The translations under genes and the position numbers were made by a program. Below the pieces are notes generated by a model. It was not told the DNA's origin and did no database searches. It saw only the letters and a program-made list of their open reading frames with translations. Shown here in pieces: positions 15,566-24,399 of a stretch of DNA of 64,000 nt. The stretch is taken from assembly GCF_030273315.1 (NCBI RefSeq), contig NZ_CP127174.1, forward strand, positions 124,001-188,000, read 5' to 3'. Each line of letters starts with the position of its first letter. Positions within the stretch are counted from its first letter, which is position 1. Source of the DNA: Natrialbaceae archaeon AArc-T1-2 (GTDB lineage Archaea > Halobacteriota > Halobacteria > Halobacteriales > Natrialbaceae).

Positions 15566-17248
15566 TTAGTCGTCGGTCGCGAACATCGAACCGAGCTGAT
15601 CGCGCCACTCGACGATGTCGGTGACGTCCTCGCGAACCTCCTCGAGGCCGGATTCGACGCGCTCGAGGTCGTCGTCGAGGTCGTCGACGTCTTCTTCGAT
15701 CGCGGCCACGTCGTCGGTAACGTCTTCGAGATCGCTCGTGACCTCGTCGACGTCCTCGTCGAGGCTCATGAGATCCTCGTCGATGTAATCGACCCGCTCG
15801 TCGGTCGCCTCGAGATCGGAGGCGAGGTCGTCGACGAGCCCTTCCGTTCCCTCGAGGCGCTCGTAGACGTCCTCGATATCCGATTCGAACGACGAGAGGT
15901 CGTCTCTGAACTCCTGGATGAGCTGTTCGCCGGTACCGTTCTCGTCGAGGAACCGTTCGACCGCACCGGTGTAGGCGGCGACCTCCTCGACGCGGGACTG
16001 GAGGTGGTCGATCTTCGCGACGTCACTCGGCGACGGACCGAGGTCGAGTTCGGATCGAAGCACCTCGAGGTCGTCGTCGTCGAGGTGACCGTTACGGAGC
16101 TCCGTGGCGAGCTGGGCTCCGATCGACGCTGCGGACGCAGACGGTGCCGTCCCATGTCTCTCCGTTTCGTCTTCGGCGTCGTCAGCTTCGCCGTCGTCGA
16201 CTTTGGGCTCGCAGTCGGTCGTTTCGGCGGGTTCCGCCTTCCCGTCATCGGCGTCTGACTCGAGGTCCGGTTCGTCGGCGGCTCCCTCGTCGATCGCGTC
16301 GTCGTCCGCTTCGACGTCCGGTTCGTCGGTCGCGTCGTCGTCGACAGGTTGTTCGTCGAGATCGATTTCGGACTCGTCGTCCGTTTCGGGATCGGCGTCG
16401 AGGTCTTCCGACTCGGTCGGTTCTACGTCGTCGGATTCCGTCTCGAGGTCCGGTTCGTCGGCGGTATCTTCCGTCTCACCATCATCGTCGACGTCGAGAT
16501 CGAGTTCGGACTCGTCGTCCGTTTCGGGATCGGCATCGTCCGTTTCCTCGCGGTCGGGTTCCGATTCGTGTTCGCCGTCGAGCGTTTCGTCGTCTTCGAA
16601 TCCGAGTTCGATGTCGGGAACGTCTTCGTCTCCGGCGTCGTCTGTGTCTTCGTCATCCCCGTCGGCTGCGAGCGCGTCGGGATCGACGTCGTCGAGATCG
16701 AGATCGAGGTCGGCTCCGTCGTCAGCGTCGTCCGTTTCGTCGTCGGCCTCGAGTCCGGGAACCGTCTCCGACTCGCCGGAGATCATGTCCTTGACGACCT
16801 GGTTTCGATCGTCGGCGACGATTCCCTCGAGCGCCGCATCGTCGGGTTCGTCCGTACTCGAGTCGTCCGACGGACCGGCGTCGTCGACGCGAACGTCTTC
16901 GATGGTCGGGTCGACGAGGAACGCACTCGCCTGCTCGTCGTCGTCGACGCGGATGCCGTAGACGGTCACCAACGCGTCGTCCGGCTCGACCGTCCCCACG
17001 AACTCGACGTGGTTGTCCTTGTAGGCCGTCCACTGGTCGCTGTGATACTCCGGGTGGAATCCGACGTTGTCCATCGGGAACGACGTCGGGATCTGATCGG
17101 AGAGTCGAAACGATACCGGAGCGTCGTGTTCGGATTCAATTTCGAAGCGAACGGCGGGAACTGGAAACTCCTCCGCCGCGAACGTCTTCCGGACTGTCAG
17201 CCCACCCGAGCTGACCTCGATTACGTCGTCTACGTCGGCGGTGCTCAT
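15566..17248 (-). CDS. Large acidic coiled-coil protein with internal repeats
   Basis: A 560-residue protein in three parts. Residues 1-120 form a globular domain (motifs VRKTFAAEEFPVPAVRFEI and HVEFVGTVEPDDALVTVYGI). Residues about 120-385 are an extremely Asp/Glu-rich linker with degenerate repeats, such as DPETDDESELDLD and DPETDDESEIDLD, and ADEPDLE twice with a related TDEPDVE. Residues about 400-550 are a long coiled coil with heptad-like spacing (DDLASDLEATDERVDYIDED and onward). No transmembrane segment is seen. I do not recognise a function; a cytoplasmic scaffold or structural role is a guess. The N-terminal domain may recur in other haloarchaeal proteins. Confidence 0.75.
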   Translation of the reverse strand: MSTADVDDVIEVSSGGLTVRKTFAAEEFPVPAVRFEIESEHDAPVSFRLSDQIPTSFPMDNVGFHPEYHSDQWTAYKDNHVEFVGTVEPDDALVTVYGIRVDDDEQASAFLVDPTIEDVRVDDAGPSDDSSTDEPDDAALEGIVADDRNQVVKDMISGESETVPGLEADDETDDADDGADLDLDLDDVDPDALAADGDDEDTDDAGDEDVPDIELGFEDDETLDGEHESEPDREETDDADPETDDESELDLDVDDDGETEDTADEPDLETESDDVEPTESEDLDADPETDDESEIDLDEQPVDDDATDEPDVEADDDAIDEGAADEPDLESDADDGKAEPAETTDCEPKVDDGEADDAEDETERHGTAPSASAASIGAQLATELRNGHLDDDDLEVLRSELDLGPSPSDVAKIDHLQSRVEEVAAYTGAVERFLDENGTGEQLIQEFRDDLSSFESDIEDVYERLEGTEGLVDDLASDLEATDERVDYIDEDLMSLDEDVDEVTSDLEDVTDDVAAIEEDVDDLDDDLERVESGLEEVREDVTDIVEWRDQLGSMFATDD

Positions 17249-17333
17249 GAGGCAGACATTCAGAGAGCATTACCATAAATGAACCGGGGAGTATCCGTCT
17301 CGATACGTCTCCGGTTCGCTGTGAACGCTCCGT

Positions 17334-18179
17334 CTATCGGCTACCGGCAGCGAGGTCGACCCGATCGCCGATCTCGACGAGTTCGAGCCGGCGGGGATAC
17401 GGAAAGCTCGCTGCGTGATGGTGAAGCGTCGTCGGATCCGCGGTCAGGCCGCGCCACATGTCCCAGTGACTCGGCAGGAGTCGGTCGACCTCGAGTGACG
17501 CGGCGGCTTCGACGATCTGATTCTCGTCGTTGTACCACCGCGTTCGCTTCGGTTCGCGGGTCTCTTTGTCCGGGATCATGCCGACGGTGCCGAACGCAAG
17601 GATGCCGAGGTCGATGTCGTACTCCTTGCCGATCCGGTCGAACTCCTCGGATGGCTTCGTATCGCCGCCGTGGAACACGGTCCCTGCATCGTGTTCGAGG
17701 ACGTAACTCACGGGATGGGTCGCGTCGGGATCGTAGGCGTCCTCGACGTGAACGGTGAACTCGCCGATCTCGAGGCGGTCGCCCTCGGTGACCGTCTCGA
17801 ACTGATCGTCCTCGAGGTCCCACTCGTCGGTCCAGCCTTCCTCGCGGGTAACGGCGACGCTGTCGTCGGGGCCGTAAAACGTCGTCCCGGTGCCCTCGAG
17901 AATTGGGGCCTGGCTCTCCCCGTGGACGTGGTCGGTGTGTTCGTGGGTCGCGAGGAGGGCGTCGGCGTCGGCGACGTCTTCGGGGTCGAACGGGACGGGG
18001 ATCATCCGGACGGTCCGGGGTGGATCGCCGAGCCCGAGGTAGGGATCGATAAAGATCGTCGTCCCGTCGCTGCCTTTCAGGACGAAGCCGTTACAGCCGA
18101 GATACCAGACGGCGACACCGTCGGGATCGGCGTCTTCGATCGCTCGCGGGAGCCAGTCGTCCCAGTCGCTCGTGATCAT
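17334..18179 (-). CDS. Metallo-beta-lactamase-fold hydrolase (UlaG-like)
   Basis: A 281-residue metal-dependent hydrolase of the UlaG-like branch. The metal site motif ATHEHTDHVHG, the HGGDTK motif and the C-terminal PSHWDMW are all present. UlaG itself is an ascorbate-6-phosphate lactonase, but many archaeal members are of unknown substrate. Soluble, with no signal peptide. The start at 18179 (MITSDWDDW) lies 50 bp from trxB's stop on the same strand. Confidence 0.85.
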   Translation of the reverse strand: MITSDWDDWLPRAIEDADPDGVAVWYLGCNGFVLKGSDGTTIFIDPYLGLGDPPRTVRMIPVPFDPEDVADADALLATHEHTDHVHGESQAPILEGTGTTFYGPDDSVAVTREEGWTDEWDLEDDQFETVTEGDRLEIGEFTVHVEDAYDPDATHPVSYVLEHDAGTVFHGGDTKPSEEFDRIGKEYDIDLGILAFGTVGMIPDKETREPKRTRWYNDENQIVEAAASLEVDRLLPSHWDMWRGLTADPTTLHHHAASFPYPRRLELVEIGDRVDLAAGSR

Positions 18180-18229
18180 ACGCGGGCGTGTGCGCGGCTG
18201 GTGGGTAAGTGTTGCCGTTCGTCGGTGGA

Positions 18230-19297
18230 TCAGTCGTCGGCGACGGCCTCGCCGGTTCCTTCGGAGGCAGCGGTAGCGTTGTCTTCGAGGTAGGCGTCGG
18301 CGTCTAAGGCGGCTTTGACGCCCATCCCGGCTGCGGTCGCGGCCTGCTGGTAGTGGTAGTCGACGACGTCACCGGCACCGAAGATACCGGGCACGTCGGT
18401 CGCAGTCTGACCGCCGCCGTCGCCACCTTTCGTCACGAGATAGCCCTCCTCGTCGGTCTCGACGTCGGTGTCCGCGAGGTACTCCGTGTTCGGCGTGTGG
18501 CCGATCGCGAGGAAGACGGCTCCGACGTCGAACTCGAACTGTTCGGTCTCGGGCTCGTCGAGTTTCTCCGAGGGATAGCCCTCTTCGTTCCGGGCGAGGG
18601 TGACGTGGTCGACGCCGTCTTCGGGCGAGCCGTGAATCTCGAGCAGTTCGGTGTTTTTCATGATCTCGATCTCGCCCTCGTCGACTTTGGCCTGAACGCG
18701 GTCGATCCAGTACTCCTCGGCGCGGAAGTTCTCGCGGCGGTGGGCGACGTAGACGGTGTCGGCGAACTTGGTGAGGAAGTGAGCTTCCTCCATGGCGGCG
18801 TCGCCGCCGCCGACGACGAGCATGTCCTCGTCGCGGAAGAACGCGCCGTCACAGGTGGCACACGTCGAGACGCCGTAGCCCATCAGTTCGTCCTCGCCGG
18901 GGACGTCAAGGGTGCGGGCGCTTGCCCCCGAAGCGGCGATGATCGCGTCGGCGGTGTAGACGTCTCCGGTTGCCATCTCGACGCGAAACGGCCGCGAGGA
19001 AGCGTCGACGCTCTCGATGACGCCGTTTTCGACGTCGGCTCCGAACGTCCTCGCTTGCTCTTTCATGTTGTTTACGAGCTCCGGACCGCTGATTCCTTCG
19101 GGAAACCCAGGGTAGTTCTCGACGTCGGTCGTCAGCGTGAGCTGGCCACCTGGCTCGTCGCCCTCTAAGACTAGCGGTTCGTGGTTCGACCGTGCCGCGT
19201 AGATCGCTGCGCTCAGGCCGGCGATACCCGAGCCAGCGACGATGAGATTCCGATGTTCGACCACAGCCGCCGATTGATCGGCTGGTTCGTCCGACAT
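18230..19297 (-). CDS. trxB: Thioredoxin reductase
   Basis: A 355-residue FAD/NAD(P)H-dependent thioredoxin-disulfide reductase. It has the N-terminal FAD motif VAGSGIAGLSAAIYAAR, the redox pair CATC (C146, C149), the second nucleotide-binding motif VVGGGDAAMEEA and the C-terminal FAD contact GIFGAGDV. The NADP motif HRRENFRAEEY suggests nucleotide preference may be relaxed. It would keep thioredoxins such as the one at 1779-2114 reduced. The C-terminal 20 residues are a polar haloarchaeal extension. Confidence 0.93.
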   Translation of the reverse strand: MSDEPADQSAAVVEHRNLIVAGSGIAGLSAAIYAARSNHEPLVLEGDEPGGQLTLTTDVENYPGFPEGISGPELVNNMKEQARTFGADVENGVIESVDASSRPFRVEMATGDVYTADAIIAASGASARTLDVPGEDELMGYGVSTCATCDGAFFRDEDMLVVGGGDAAMEEAHFLTKFADTVYVAHRRENFRAEEYWIDRVQAKVDEGEIEIMKNTELLEIHGSPEDGVDHVTLARNEEGYPSEKLDEPETEQFEFDVGAVFLAIGHTPNTEYLADTDVETDEEGYLVTKGGDGGGQTATDVPGIFGAGDVVDYHYQQAATAAGMGVKAALDADAYLEDNATAASEGTGEAVADD

Positions 19298-19362
19298 ACT
19301 CGTGTCTACCCGACTGAGACGTATAATCGAACTGGTTTCGAACGTGACCGAGTACCAGGGAG

Positions 19363-20412
19363 CTACCAGGTGCCGTGGAAGGTATCAAACGAGAGGTTCT
19401 CGAGCGGTTCGTTCCCGACGGCGATCTCGTACTCGCCAGGAGTCAGCATGGGTTTGTGAAACTGTGGCCCGTCGTCGGTCGTGATCCGTGGACAGCCGGT
19501 GTTGACGAACGCGTCCATGTCGAAGTTTCGCAGGCGATCGGGCGTGACCTCGTCCATCGTGATGAGGTAGGCGTCGTCGTTGTCCGCTAAGATCTCCTGG
19601 GCTTGCTCCCAGCGACCCTGCCCGATCTTGGTACAGTAGATGACGCCCCACGTCTGGGCATCCATCGCCTTGTGGACGGCGGCGTAGCGCTGTTTCAGGA
19701 ACGTCTCCGTGTCGGCGACGGTGACGACGTTGTTGACGGGGTCGGCGATGACGACGTGTTTCTCGGGGTGTTCCATCGCCAGCCCGAGCGGGTGGAACTT
19801 ACCGCCGCCGACGTACAGCACCTGATCTGCCGGCACGTCTGCGCTCGCGTAGTTACAGCCGAGCACCTGGCCCTCGTGGGTGAGTCGTTCGTCGCCACGG
19901 CGGCTATGCACCTCGTAGCCCTGCTCCTCGAGGAACGCCCGCATCTCCTCGTAGCGGTTCATGTGCTGGGCCGTGGTGACGAGGCCGACGTCGGGCGTCT
20001 CGTCGGGACTCTCGAGCGTCTCGAGGGCGTTTTCCATGATCGGGAGCACCTCGACGTTCGAGAACAGCGGGACGTAGATCACCTTCTCCGTGTTCTTCAT
20101 CGGCGAGTGGCCGAAGTGAACGAAGACGTCGGTGCGTTTCATCAGGTACGTGTCGAGGTCGCAGGCTCCGTAACACGGCTGGCCGGAGAGCATGAACGTC
20201 ACGCCGTCGCCGGTCCGTTCGCGCAGGTCATCTGCGACCTGTGGGCCGCGACGTTTGAGACCCTCGGGGAACTGCAGCCCGACTTTCGTCGCGTCGCGTG
20301 CGTCGATCGCGTCGACGATGCGCTCGAGCTCGTAGTCCCACTCGCGGTCGTGTTTCAGGGCCATCCCGGTGTTTCGGAGGTCACCGTCGCTGTACTCCGG
20401 CTCCTGGCTCAT
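19363..20412 (-). CDS. dph2: Diphthamide synthesis enzyme Dph2
   Basis: A 349-residue archaeal Dph2, the radical enzyme that transfers the 3-amino-3-carboxypropyl group of S-adenosylmethionine to the histidine of elongation factor 2, first step of diphthamide formation. The three cysteines expected to bind the unusual [4Fe-4S] cluster are visible in QPCYGACD, LGCNY and NTGCPR. Length is normal for archaea. The gene ends 65 bp upstream of trxB; a shared transcript is possible. Confidence 0.93.
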   Translation of the reverse strand: MSQEPEYSDGDLRNTGMALKHDREWDYELERIVDAIDARDATKVGLQFPEGLKRRGPQVADDLRERTGDGVTFMLSGQPCYGACDLDTYLMKRTDVFVHFGHSPMKNTEKVIYVPLFSNVEVLPIMENALETLESPDETPDVGLVTTAQHMNRYEEMRAFLEEQGYEVHSRRGDERLTHEGQVLGCNYASADVPADQVLYVGGGKFHPLGLAMEHPEKHVVIADPVNNVVTVADTETFLKQRYAAVHKAMDAQTWGVIYCTKIGQGRWEQAQEILADNDDAYLITMDEVTPDRLRNFDMDAFVNTGCPRITTDDGPQFHKPMLTPGEYEIAVGNEPLENLSFDTFHGTW

Positions 20413-20625
20413 TGTCAGTCGTTACGGCCACGGACGTAAAACGGCGACGCTTCGTGGCTTGCGCTACAGTCGACGTGCGCGGCCGGTTTCACGTCGCGTG
20501 ACGCGATGTGATCTCGCCTGTCGATGTCCCGACTTCCCGTATCGACCGCCGTCGTCAAGAGTGACTGTTCGGTGACTGGTATTCTAGCCCAAAAGTCATG
20601 GTACTGGAGGGTAAAGGAGCGATCG

Positions 20626-21549
20626 ATGGAAGCGGAAGGGGCCACCGATGGATACCTGTTCGATCTCTACCGACGATACGTCGGCGAGCCGGAAGATCGA
20701 ACCGACGTCTACGTCGGTTTCGGACTGTTCCTTGGCGGGATCGCCTTCGCGGTCGTGGCGTTTCTGCTCTTTCTTCTGAGTACGACCCTCGAGCGACCCA
20801 GCGACGTCTACTGGACCGTCGCCCAGATCGCCTACGCGGTCGGGATGATCTCGCTTCCGGTCGCAATGGTCGGAATCGTCGTCCTCCTGCCGTCGGAGCG
20901 ACGCGTCCTCGTGACGTCGGTGGCCGGCGTCGCCGTGGCGACACTGGCGGTCGGTGGATTCGTCTGGTCGTACCCGAGCGACTGGAACTTCCACGGTGAC
21001 AACTACACCGCACACGTCGTCGCCGCCTACGCGATCGGGCTCGCCGGCATCGTCGCCTCGACGGGGGCTGCGCTCATCGCACACTACCTCGACCTCGCGA
21101 AAACGACCGACGCGACCACGGCGTCGACGCCCGAAGAGCCCGAACACTACTCCGACGAGGAGATCCAACGCGACATCGACGAGGCGATGGACGGCGTCGA
21201 ACTCTCCTGGGGCGGGGTCGAGAAAAGCGAGAACACGCAACTGAGCTTTACGGACCACGACTTCGACAGCGTCGACCTCGAGGGCGGGACGAAGACAGTT
21301 CGGTCAAGCGGCGTCGACGATCAGGTGTCCGGGCTCAAGGGTCTGAAAGGTGGCGAGAAAGAGACGGCGACCTCGAGTTCGACCGTCGACGACCAGACGG
21401 CGAAACTGACTGAACTGCGTGAGAAACAGCGAACCGACGAAGCGCCGAAACCGACGGGAGACGACGGGTTGCTCGCGAGAGTGAAACGGCTTTTCGCGGG
21501 GATCAAACGCCGTCTCGGTGACGACGAGGACGCAACCGGCCGCCCTTAG
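20626..21549 (+). CDS. Membrane protein with acidic cytoplasmic tail (DUF7139-like)
   Basis: A 307-residue protein resembling, from memory, the haloarchaeal family labelled DUF7139. The first 30 residues are polar ([18 protein letters not shown]), then four hydrophobic segments follow to about residue 165, and the last 140 residues are polar with [18 protein letters not shown] and a basic end ([14 protein letters not shown]). The soluble tail is presumably cytoplasmic. Function unknown. ATG 20626 is selected; the upstream extension is rich in cysteine and tryptophan and unlike the rest. It is divergent from dph2. Confidence 0.75.
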   Translation: MEAEGATDGYLFDLYRRYVGEPEDRTDVYVGFGLFLGGIAFAVVAFLLFLLSTTLERPSDVYWTVAQIAYAVGMISLPVAMVGIVVLLPSERRVLVTSVAGVAVATLAVGGFVWSYPSDWNFHGDNYTAHVVAAYAIGLAGIVASTGAALIAHYLDLAKTTDATTASTPEEPEHYSDEEIQRDIDEAMDGVELSWGGVEKSENTQLSFTDHDFDSVDLEGGTKTVRSSGVDDQVSGLKGLKGGEKETATSSSTVDDQTAKLTELREKQRTDEAPKPTGDDGLLARVKRLFAGIKRRLGDDEDATGRP

Positions 21550-21631
21550 TTTCTGCCAGCTACCGCTTAATCTACGTCCGATCGGAGAGACACATTGTTA
21601 CGAATACTGTTTTGATGTATCAAATTCACAT

Positions 21632-21641
21632 AGATTTATGA
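21632..21641 (+). promoter_or_regulatory. TATA box of the actin-like gene
   Basis: AGATTTATGA lies about 28 bases before the ATG at 21665, at leaderless spacing. Between it and the start is the palindrome CTTGGCCAAG (21653-21662) and the repeated word TGGCCAAG, which might bind a regulator. Confidence 0.5.
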
Positions 21642-21664
21642 GCCGTCGGCCGCCTTGGCCAAGC

Positions 21665-22690
21665 ATGGCCAAGGGCCTAGACGTTGGGACGATGAACATC
21701 CTGTCGGCACAACAGGATGGAACCGATACGGTATTCGTACAGCAGCGTAACTCGTTCGTGGAGATCGAGTACTCGGATATGGCCGAGCAGATGCTCTCGC
21801 GGAGCGAAGTGCTTCACATCCGCAAAGACGACAAGGTCTATGTCGTCGGCGACGACGCCTTGAACTTCGCGAACATCTTCAACAAGGAGACCCGTCGTCC
21901 GATGAAACACGGCATCCTCTCGTCGGACGAAAAGAGCGCGATTCCGATGATGAAGCTCATCATCGAGCAGGTCGTCGGCGAACCCGCCTATCCGGACGAA
22001 AAGCTCTACTTCTCGACGCCGGCGGATCCGATCGACTCCGACCTCTCGACGCTGTATCACCAGAAGACGATCGAGTCGTTCCTAAACGACGTCGGCTACG
22101 ACGCCGAACCGATCAACGAGGGGATGGCCGTCATCTACAGCGAACTCGCCGAGAACAACTTCACGGGTCTCGGGATCAGCTTCGGTGCCGGGATGACGAA
22201 CGTCTGTCTGTCCTACTACGCGGTACCCGTCATGAAGTTCTCCGTCGCTCGAGGCGGCGACTGGGTCGACGAGCAGGCCGCCCAGGCGACGGGCACACCC
22301 GTCGACAAAGTGACCTCGATCAAAGAAGACGACTTCGAGCTCGACTTCCAGACCGACGTCGGCGGCGTCGAAGGTGCGCTGTCTATCTACTACGAGAACC
22401 TGCTCGATTACGTCGTCGGCCAGATCGTCACGGAGGTCGACGAGGAAGACGTCGAAGAGGGACTCGACGTTCCCGTCGTCGTCACCGGCGGCACCTCGAG
22501 TCCGGACGGGTTCGAAGCACTGTTTCGCGACCACCTGGAAGACGCCAACATTCCGTTCTCGATCAGCGGCGTCTCCCACGCCGACGAGCCGCTCTACAGC
22601 GTCGCTCGCGGTGGTCTCGTCGCGGCCCGGTCCGACGAGGACGTCGACAACGACGACGCCGAGACGGAAGCCGCAACCGCGACCGAGTAG
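21665..22690 (+). CDS. Actin/MreB-like filament protein (salactin/volactin type)
   Basis: A 341-residue protein of the actin-ATPase fold. The opening [12 protein letters not shown] matches the phosphate-1 loop DxGT, the middle [18 protein letters not shown] matches phosphate-2, and [14 protein letters not shown] matches the adenosine motif near the C-terminus. From memory this is the conserved haloarchaeal actin called salactin in Halobacterium and volactin in Haloferax, a dynamic cytoplasmic filament linked to cell shape. The start at 21665 fits the TATA box; an upstream ATG at 21638 would place the box inside the gene. The last 25 residues are an acidic tail. Confidence 0.75.
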   Translation: MAKGLDVGTMNILSAQQDGTDTVFVQQRNSFVEIEYSDMAEQMLSRSEVLHIRKDDKVYVVGDDALNFANIFNKETRRPMKHGILSSDEKSAIPMMKLIIEQVVGEPAYPDEKLYFSTPADPIDSDLSTLYHQKTIESFLNDVGYDAEPINEGMAVIYSELAENNFTGLGISFGAGMTNVCLSYYAVPVMKFSVARGGDWVDEQAAQATGTPVDKVTSIKEDDFELDFQTDVGGVEGALSIYYENLLDYVVGQIVTEVDEEDVEEGLDVPVVVTGGTSSPDGFEALFRDHLEDANIPFSISGVSHADEPLYSVARGGLVAARSDEDVDNDDAETEAATATE

Positions 22691-22693
22691 CTG

Positions 22694-22882
22694 TTACTCG
22701 GTCGATCCGGCCGCCCCATCGTAAAACCGCTCGAGGGCATCCTGCCAGGACTCGAAATCGCGTCCCTCGCTGTCGTGTTCGACTGGGATGTCCGCGTACC
22801 CACAGCGGCCACAGGCGACGGTCGAGACCTCGCCGAGTGACAGCCGCTCGAGCGACGCGCCACACCGTGGACACTCCTCCAT
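22694..22882 (-). CDS. Small zinc-ribbon protein
   Basis: A 62-residue protein with two CxxC knuckles, CPRCG at residues 4-8 and CGRCG at 24-28, a classic zinc ribbon, followed by an acidic helical tail (ESWQDALERFYDG). Such tiny haloarchaeal zinc fingers are common; they may bind nucleic acid or protein. The function is unknown. It is convergent with the actin-like gene, whose stop is three bases away. Confidence 0.78.
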   Translation of the reverse strand: MEECPRCGASLERLSLGEVSTVACGRCGYADIPVEHDSEGRDFESWQDALERFYDGAAGSTE

Positions 22883-23023
22883 ACGTTGGCGTGTGTCGGT
22901 GCGGTCTTAACTTTATCTTCGGCCCCGATCCGGGTCGGGGAACTCGAAAGCGCCAATTGCGTCTCGGGCACGGAGCCGGCCCAGAAGGTAACGCTTTTGC
23001 GGTGACCGGCCACACCACCGAGT

Positions 23024-23344
23024 ATGGACTGGCCACACGATCCCGACGGCGAGGCGGGGAGCGAGGGCATGCGCAAGTACGGTATGGCGATCATCGCCAA
23101 GAAGGTCGACGAGGACGACGACTTCCCACTCGAACGCGACGAGTTCGTCGCCGAGTACGGTGACGATCCGATACGGATCAACTACGAGAAGGTCGTCGCA
23201 CTCCGGGACATCTTCGAGTACGTCGAGGGGTCGGAGTTCGAGACGATCGTCGACATGCACAAGGCCGTCGGCGAGGCGATGCGCGCGGGCGAGTTCTGGG
23301 AGTACCACCCAAAAGGGAAGAACCCGGAGAAGAAATCGGCCTGA
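23024..23344 (+). CDS. DUF5785 family haloarchaeal protein
   Basis: A 106-residue soluble protein of the haloarchaeal family I recall as DUF5785 (opening MDWPHDPDGEAGSEGMRKYGM region, split by GMAIIAKKVDEDDDFPL). The function is unknown. It is mainly alpha/beta by eye, acidic, with a basic end. Its TGA stop (23342-23344) coincides with the first bases of a palindromic repeat, as for the genes ending at 465 and 7192. Confidence 0.8.
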   Translation: MDWPHDPDGEAGSEGMRKYGMAIIAKKVDEDDDFPLERDEFVAEYGDDPIRINYEKVVALRDIFEYVEGSEFETIVDMHKAVGEAMRAGEFWEYHPKGKNPEKKSA

Positions 23345-23430
23345 TACGGATTGCTGTAACTATGTACCGGGGCAACCGCAAGACGAGGCGCGGTTGTCCC
23401 CGGTACGGACGTACAGCAGTCAGTATGAAC
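23341..23430 (+). repeat. TGATAC...GTATGAAC palindromic element (copy 5)
   Basis: The left end is CTGATACGGATTGCTGTA and the right end is TACAGCAGTCAGTATGAAC. The inner stem pairs GTACCGGGGCAACCGC with GCGGTTGTCCCCGGTAC (one bulged base) around an eight-base loop. The outer parts are like copy 2, but the inner stem differs in sequence while still pairing. It lies between co-oriented genes. Confidence 0.83.
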
Positions 23431-23506
23431 GCGACGAGTTCACGACGGGTGAGCGGAGACGTTCCTCACTCCGAGCCGGCCCGTAACGAATCTGGATTAC
23501 GTATCA

Positions 23507-23513
23507 CTTATAC
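23507..23513 (+). promoter_or_regulatory. TATA box of arfA
   Basis: CTTATAC lies about 30 bases upstream of the GTG at 23540, fitting a leaderless or near-leaderless transcript and supporting the GTG start. Confidence 0.55.
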
Positions 23514-23539
23514 GAGGCGGGTCGGAACGTGCAGGTACA

Positions 23540-24301
23540 GTGACGAACACGCAGGTCACGCTCTTACAGATCGACAACTACGGCCCCTGGACTGTGACTC
23601 CGGAACCGCGTCGCGAAGCCGATCTACAGACGTTGCAGTCGCGGCTGTACGCCGACGTCTCACAGTTCGTCGGGAATCGGGACGGCTACGTCTTCTTTAC
23701 CCGGTTCGACAACATGATCGCCGTCACCAACGGTCTCGACGTCGACGATCACGCGCTGCTTCAGGAGTCGGTCGGAAACCGCTATCCCGTCACGCTTAGT
23801 CTCGCCGTTGCGACCGGCACGACGCCGGTTCGGGCGCTCGCCGACGCTACGGAACGACTGCAGGCGGCGGGTAGCGCACAGGATAAACACCGCCGCGAAA
23901 TTCTCGAGGGACGCGTCATCGAGGCCGGCCACCGGACCGACGACGACGTCCAGATCGCACACTTCGACGTCGTCAACGCGACCGGCCAGTACACGGACGA
24001 GCTCAACGCCTTCGACAGCTTCATCGAGATCGAACAGGGCTATGCCGCGCTGATGAAACACATGCGCCACGCCCACGGCAGCCTCTCGTTTTTCGTCGGC
24101 GGCGACAACGTCATCGTCGTCTGTCCCGACCTCGAGCGAGCCGACTACGAGGACGCGATCGGCCACGTCCAGGCCGAAGCTGACGTCACGCTCCAGGTCG
24201 GCGTCGGACGTGGAGAGAGCGCCCACGCCGCCGGTATGTCGGCCAAACACGCCCTCGAGCGTTGTCGCGCCGAGGAGACTCGAGTCGCCTTCGACCGGTA
24301 G
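23540..24301 (+). CDS. arfA: GTP cyclohydrolase III (IIa)
   Basis: A 253-residue archaeal GTP cyclohydrolase III. It converts GTP to the formylaminopyrimidine nucleotide that begins the archaeal riboflavin and F420 pathways. Family motifs are clear: the start TNTQVTLLQIDNYGPWT, the FTRFDNMIAVTNG segment of the first cyclase-like half, and FVGGDNVIVVCP plus VGVGRGESAHAAGMSAKHALE in the second. The length is typical. The start codon is GTG, at leaderless distance from a TATA box. No other flavin genes are nearby. Confidence 0.92.
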   Translation: MTNTQVTLLQIDNYGPWTVTPEPRREADLQTLQSRLYADVSQFVGNRDGYVFFTRFDNMIAVTNGLDVDDHALLQESVGNRYPVTLSLAVATGTTPVRALADATERLQAAGSAQDKHRREILEGRVIEAGHRTDDDVQIAHFDVVNATGQYTDELNAFDSFIEIEQGYAALMKHMRHAHGSLSFFVGGDNVIVVCPDLERADYEDAIGHVQAEADVTLQVGVGRGESAHAAGMSAKHALERCRAEETRVAFDR

Positions 24302-24380
24302 ATTCCCGTCGAGACCGTCCCGACCTAGTGTCTTCGGCCGCCGTGTGAATAAGTGTGCCGGGGGTAGCTTTTAGACCGTC

Positions 24381-24399
24381 TGTGTGTACTGTTCACACA
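24381..24399 (+). promoter_or_regulatory. Near-palindrome between TATA box and start of the CBS gene
   Basis: TGTGTGTACTGTTCACACA is a near-perfect 19-base palindrome that ends at the A of the ATG (24399). A TATA-like GCTTTTAGA sits at 24367-24375, so the dyad lies where the transcription start would be. A regulator bound there would block transcription; inference from symmetry and position. Confidence 0.45.

Noticed and set aside
16104-16961. Ser-rich 285-codon frame antisense to the acidic protein
   Set aside because: Serine runs arise from reading the Asp/Glu repeat codons backwards (GAC/GAT to GTC/ATC and shifted TCG); no start signal or homology is visible.
23161-23182. Symmetric word GATCCGATACGGATC inside the DUF5785 gene
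   Set aside because: It lies in coding sequence and encodes conserved residues; not an element end.
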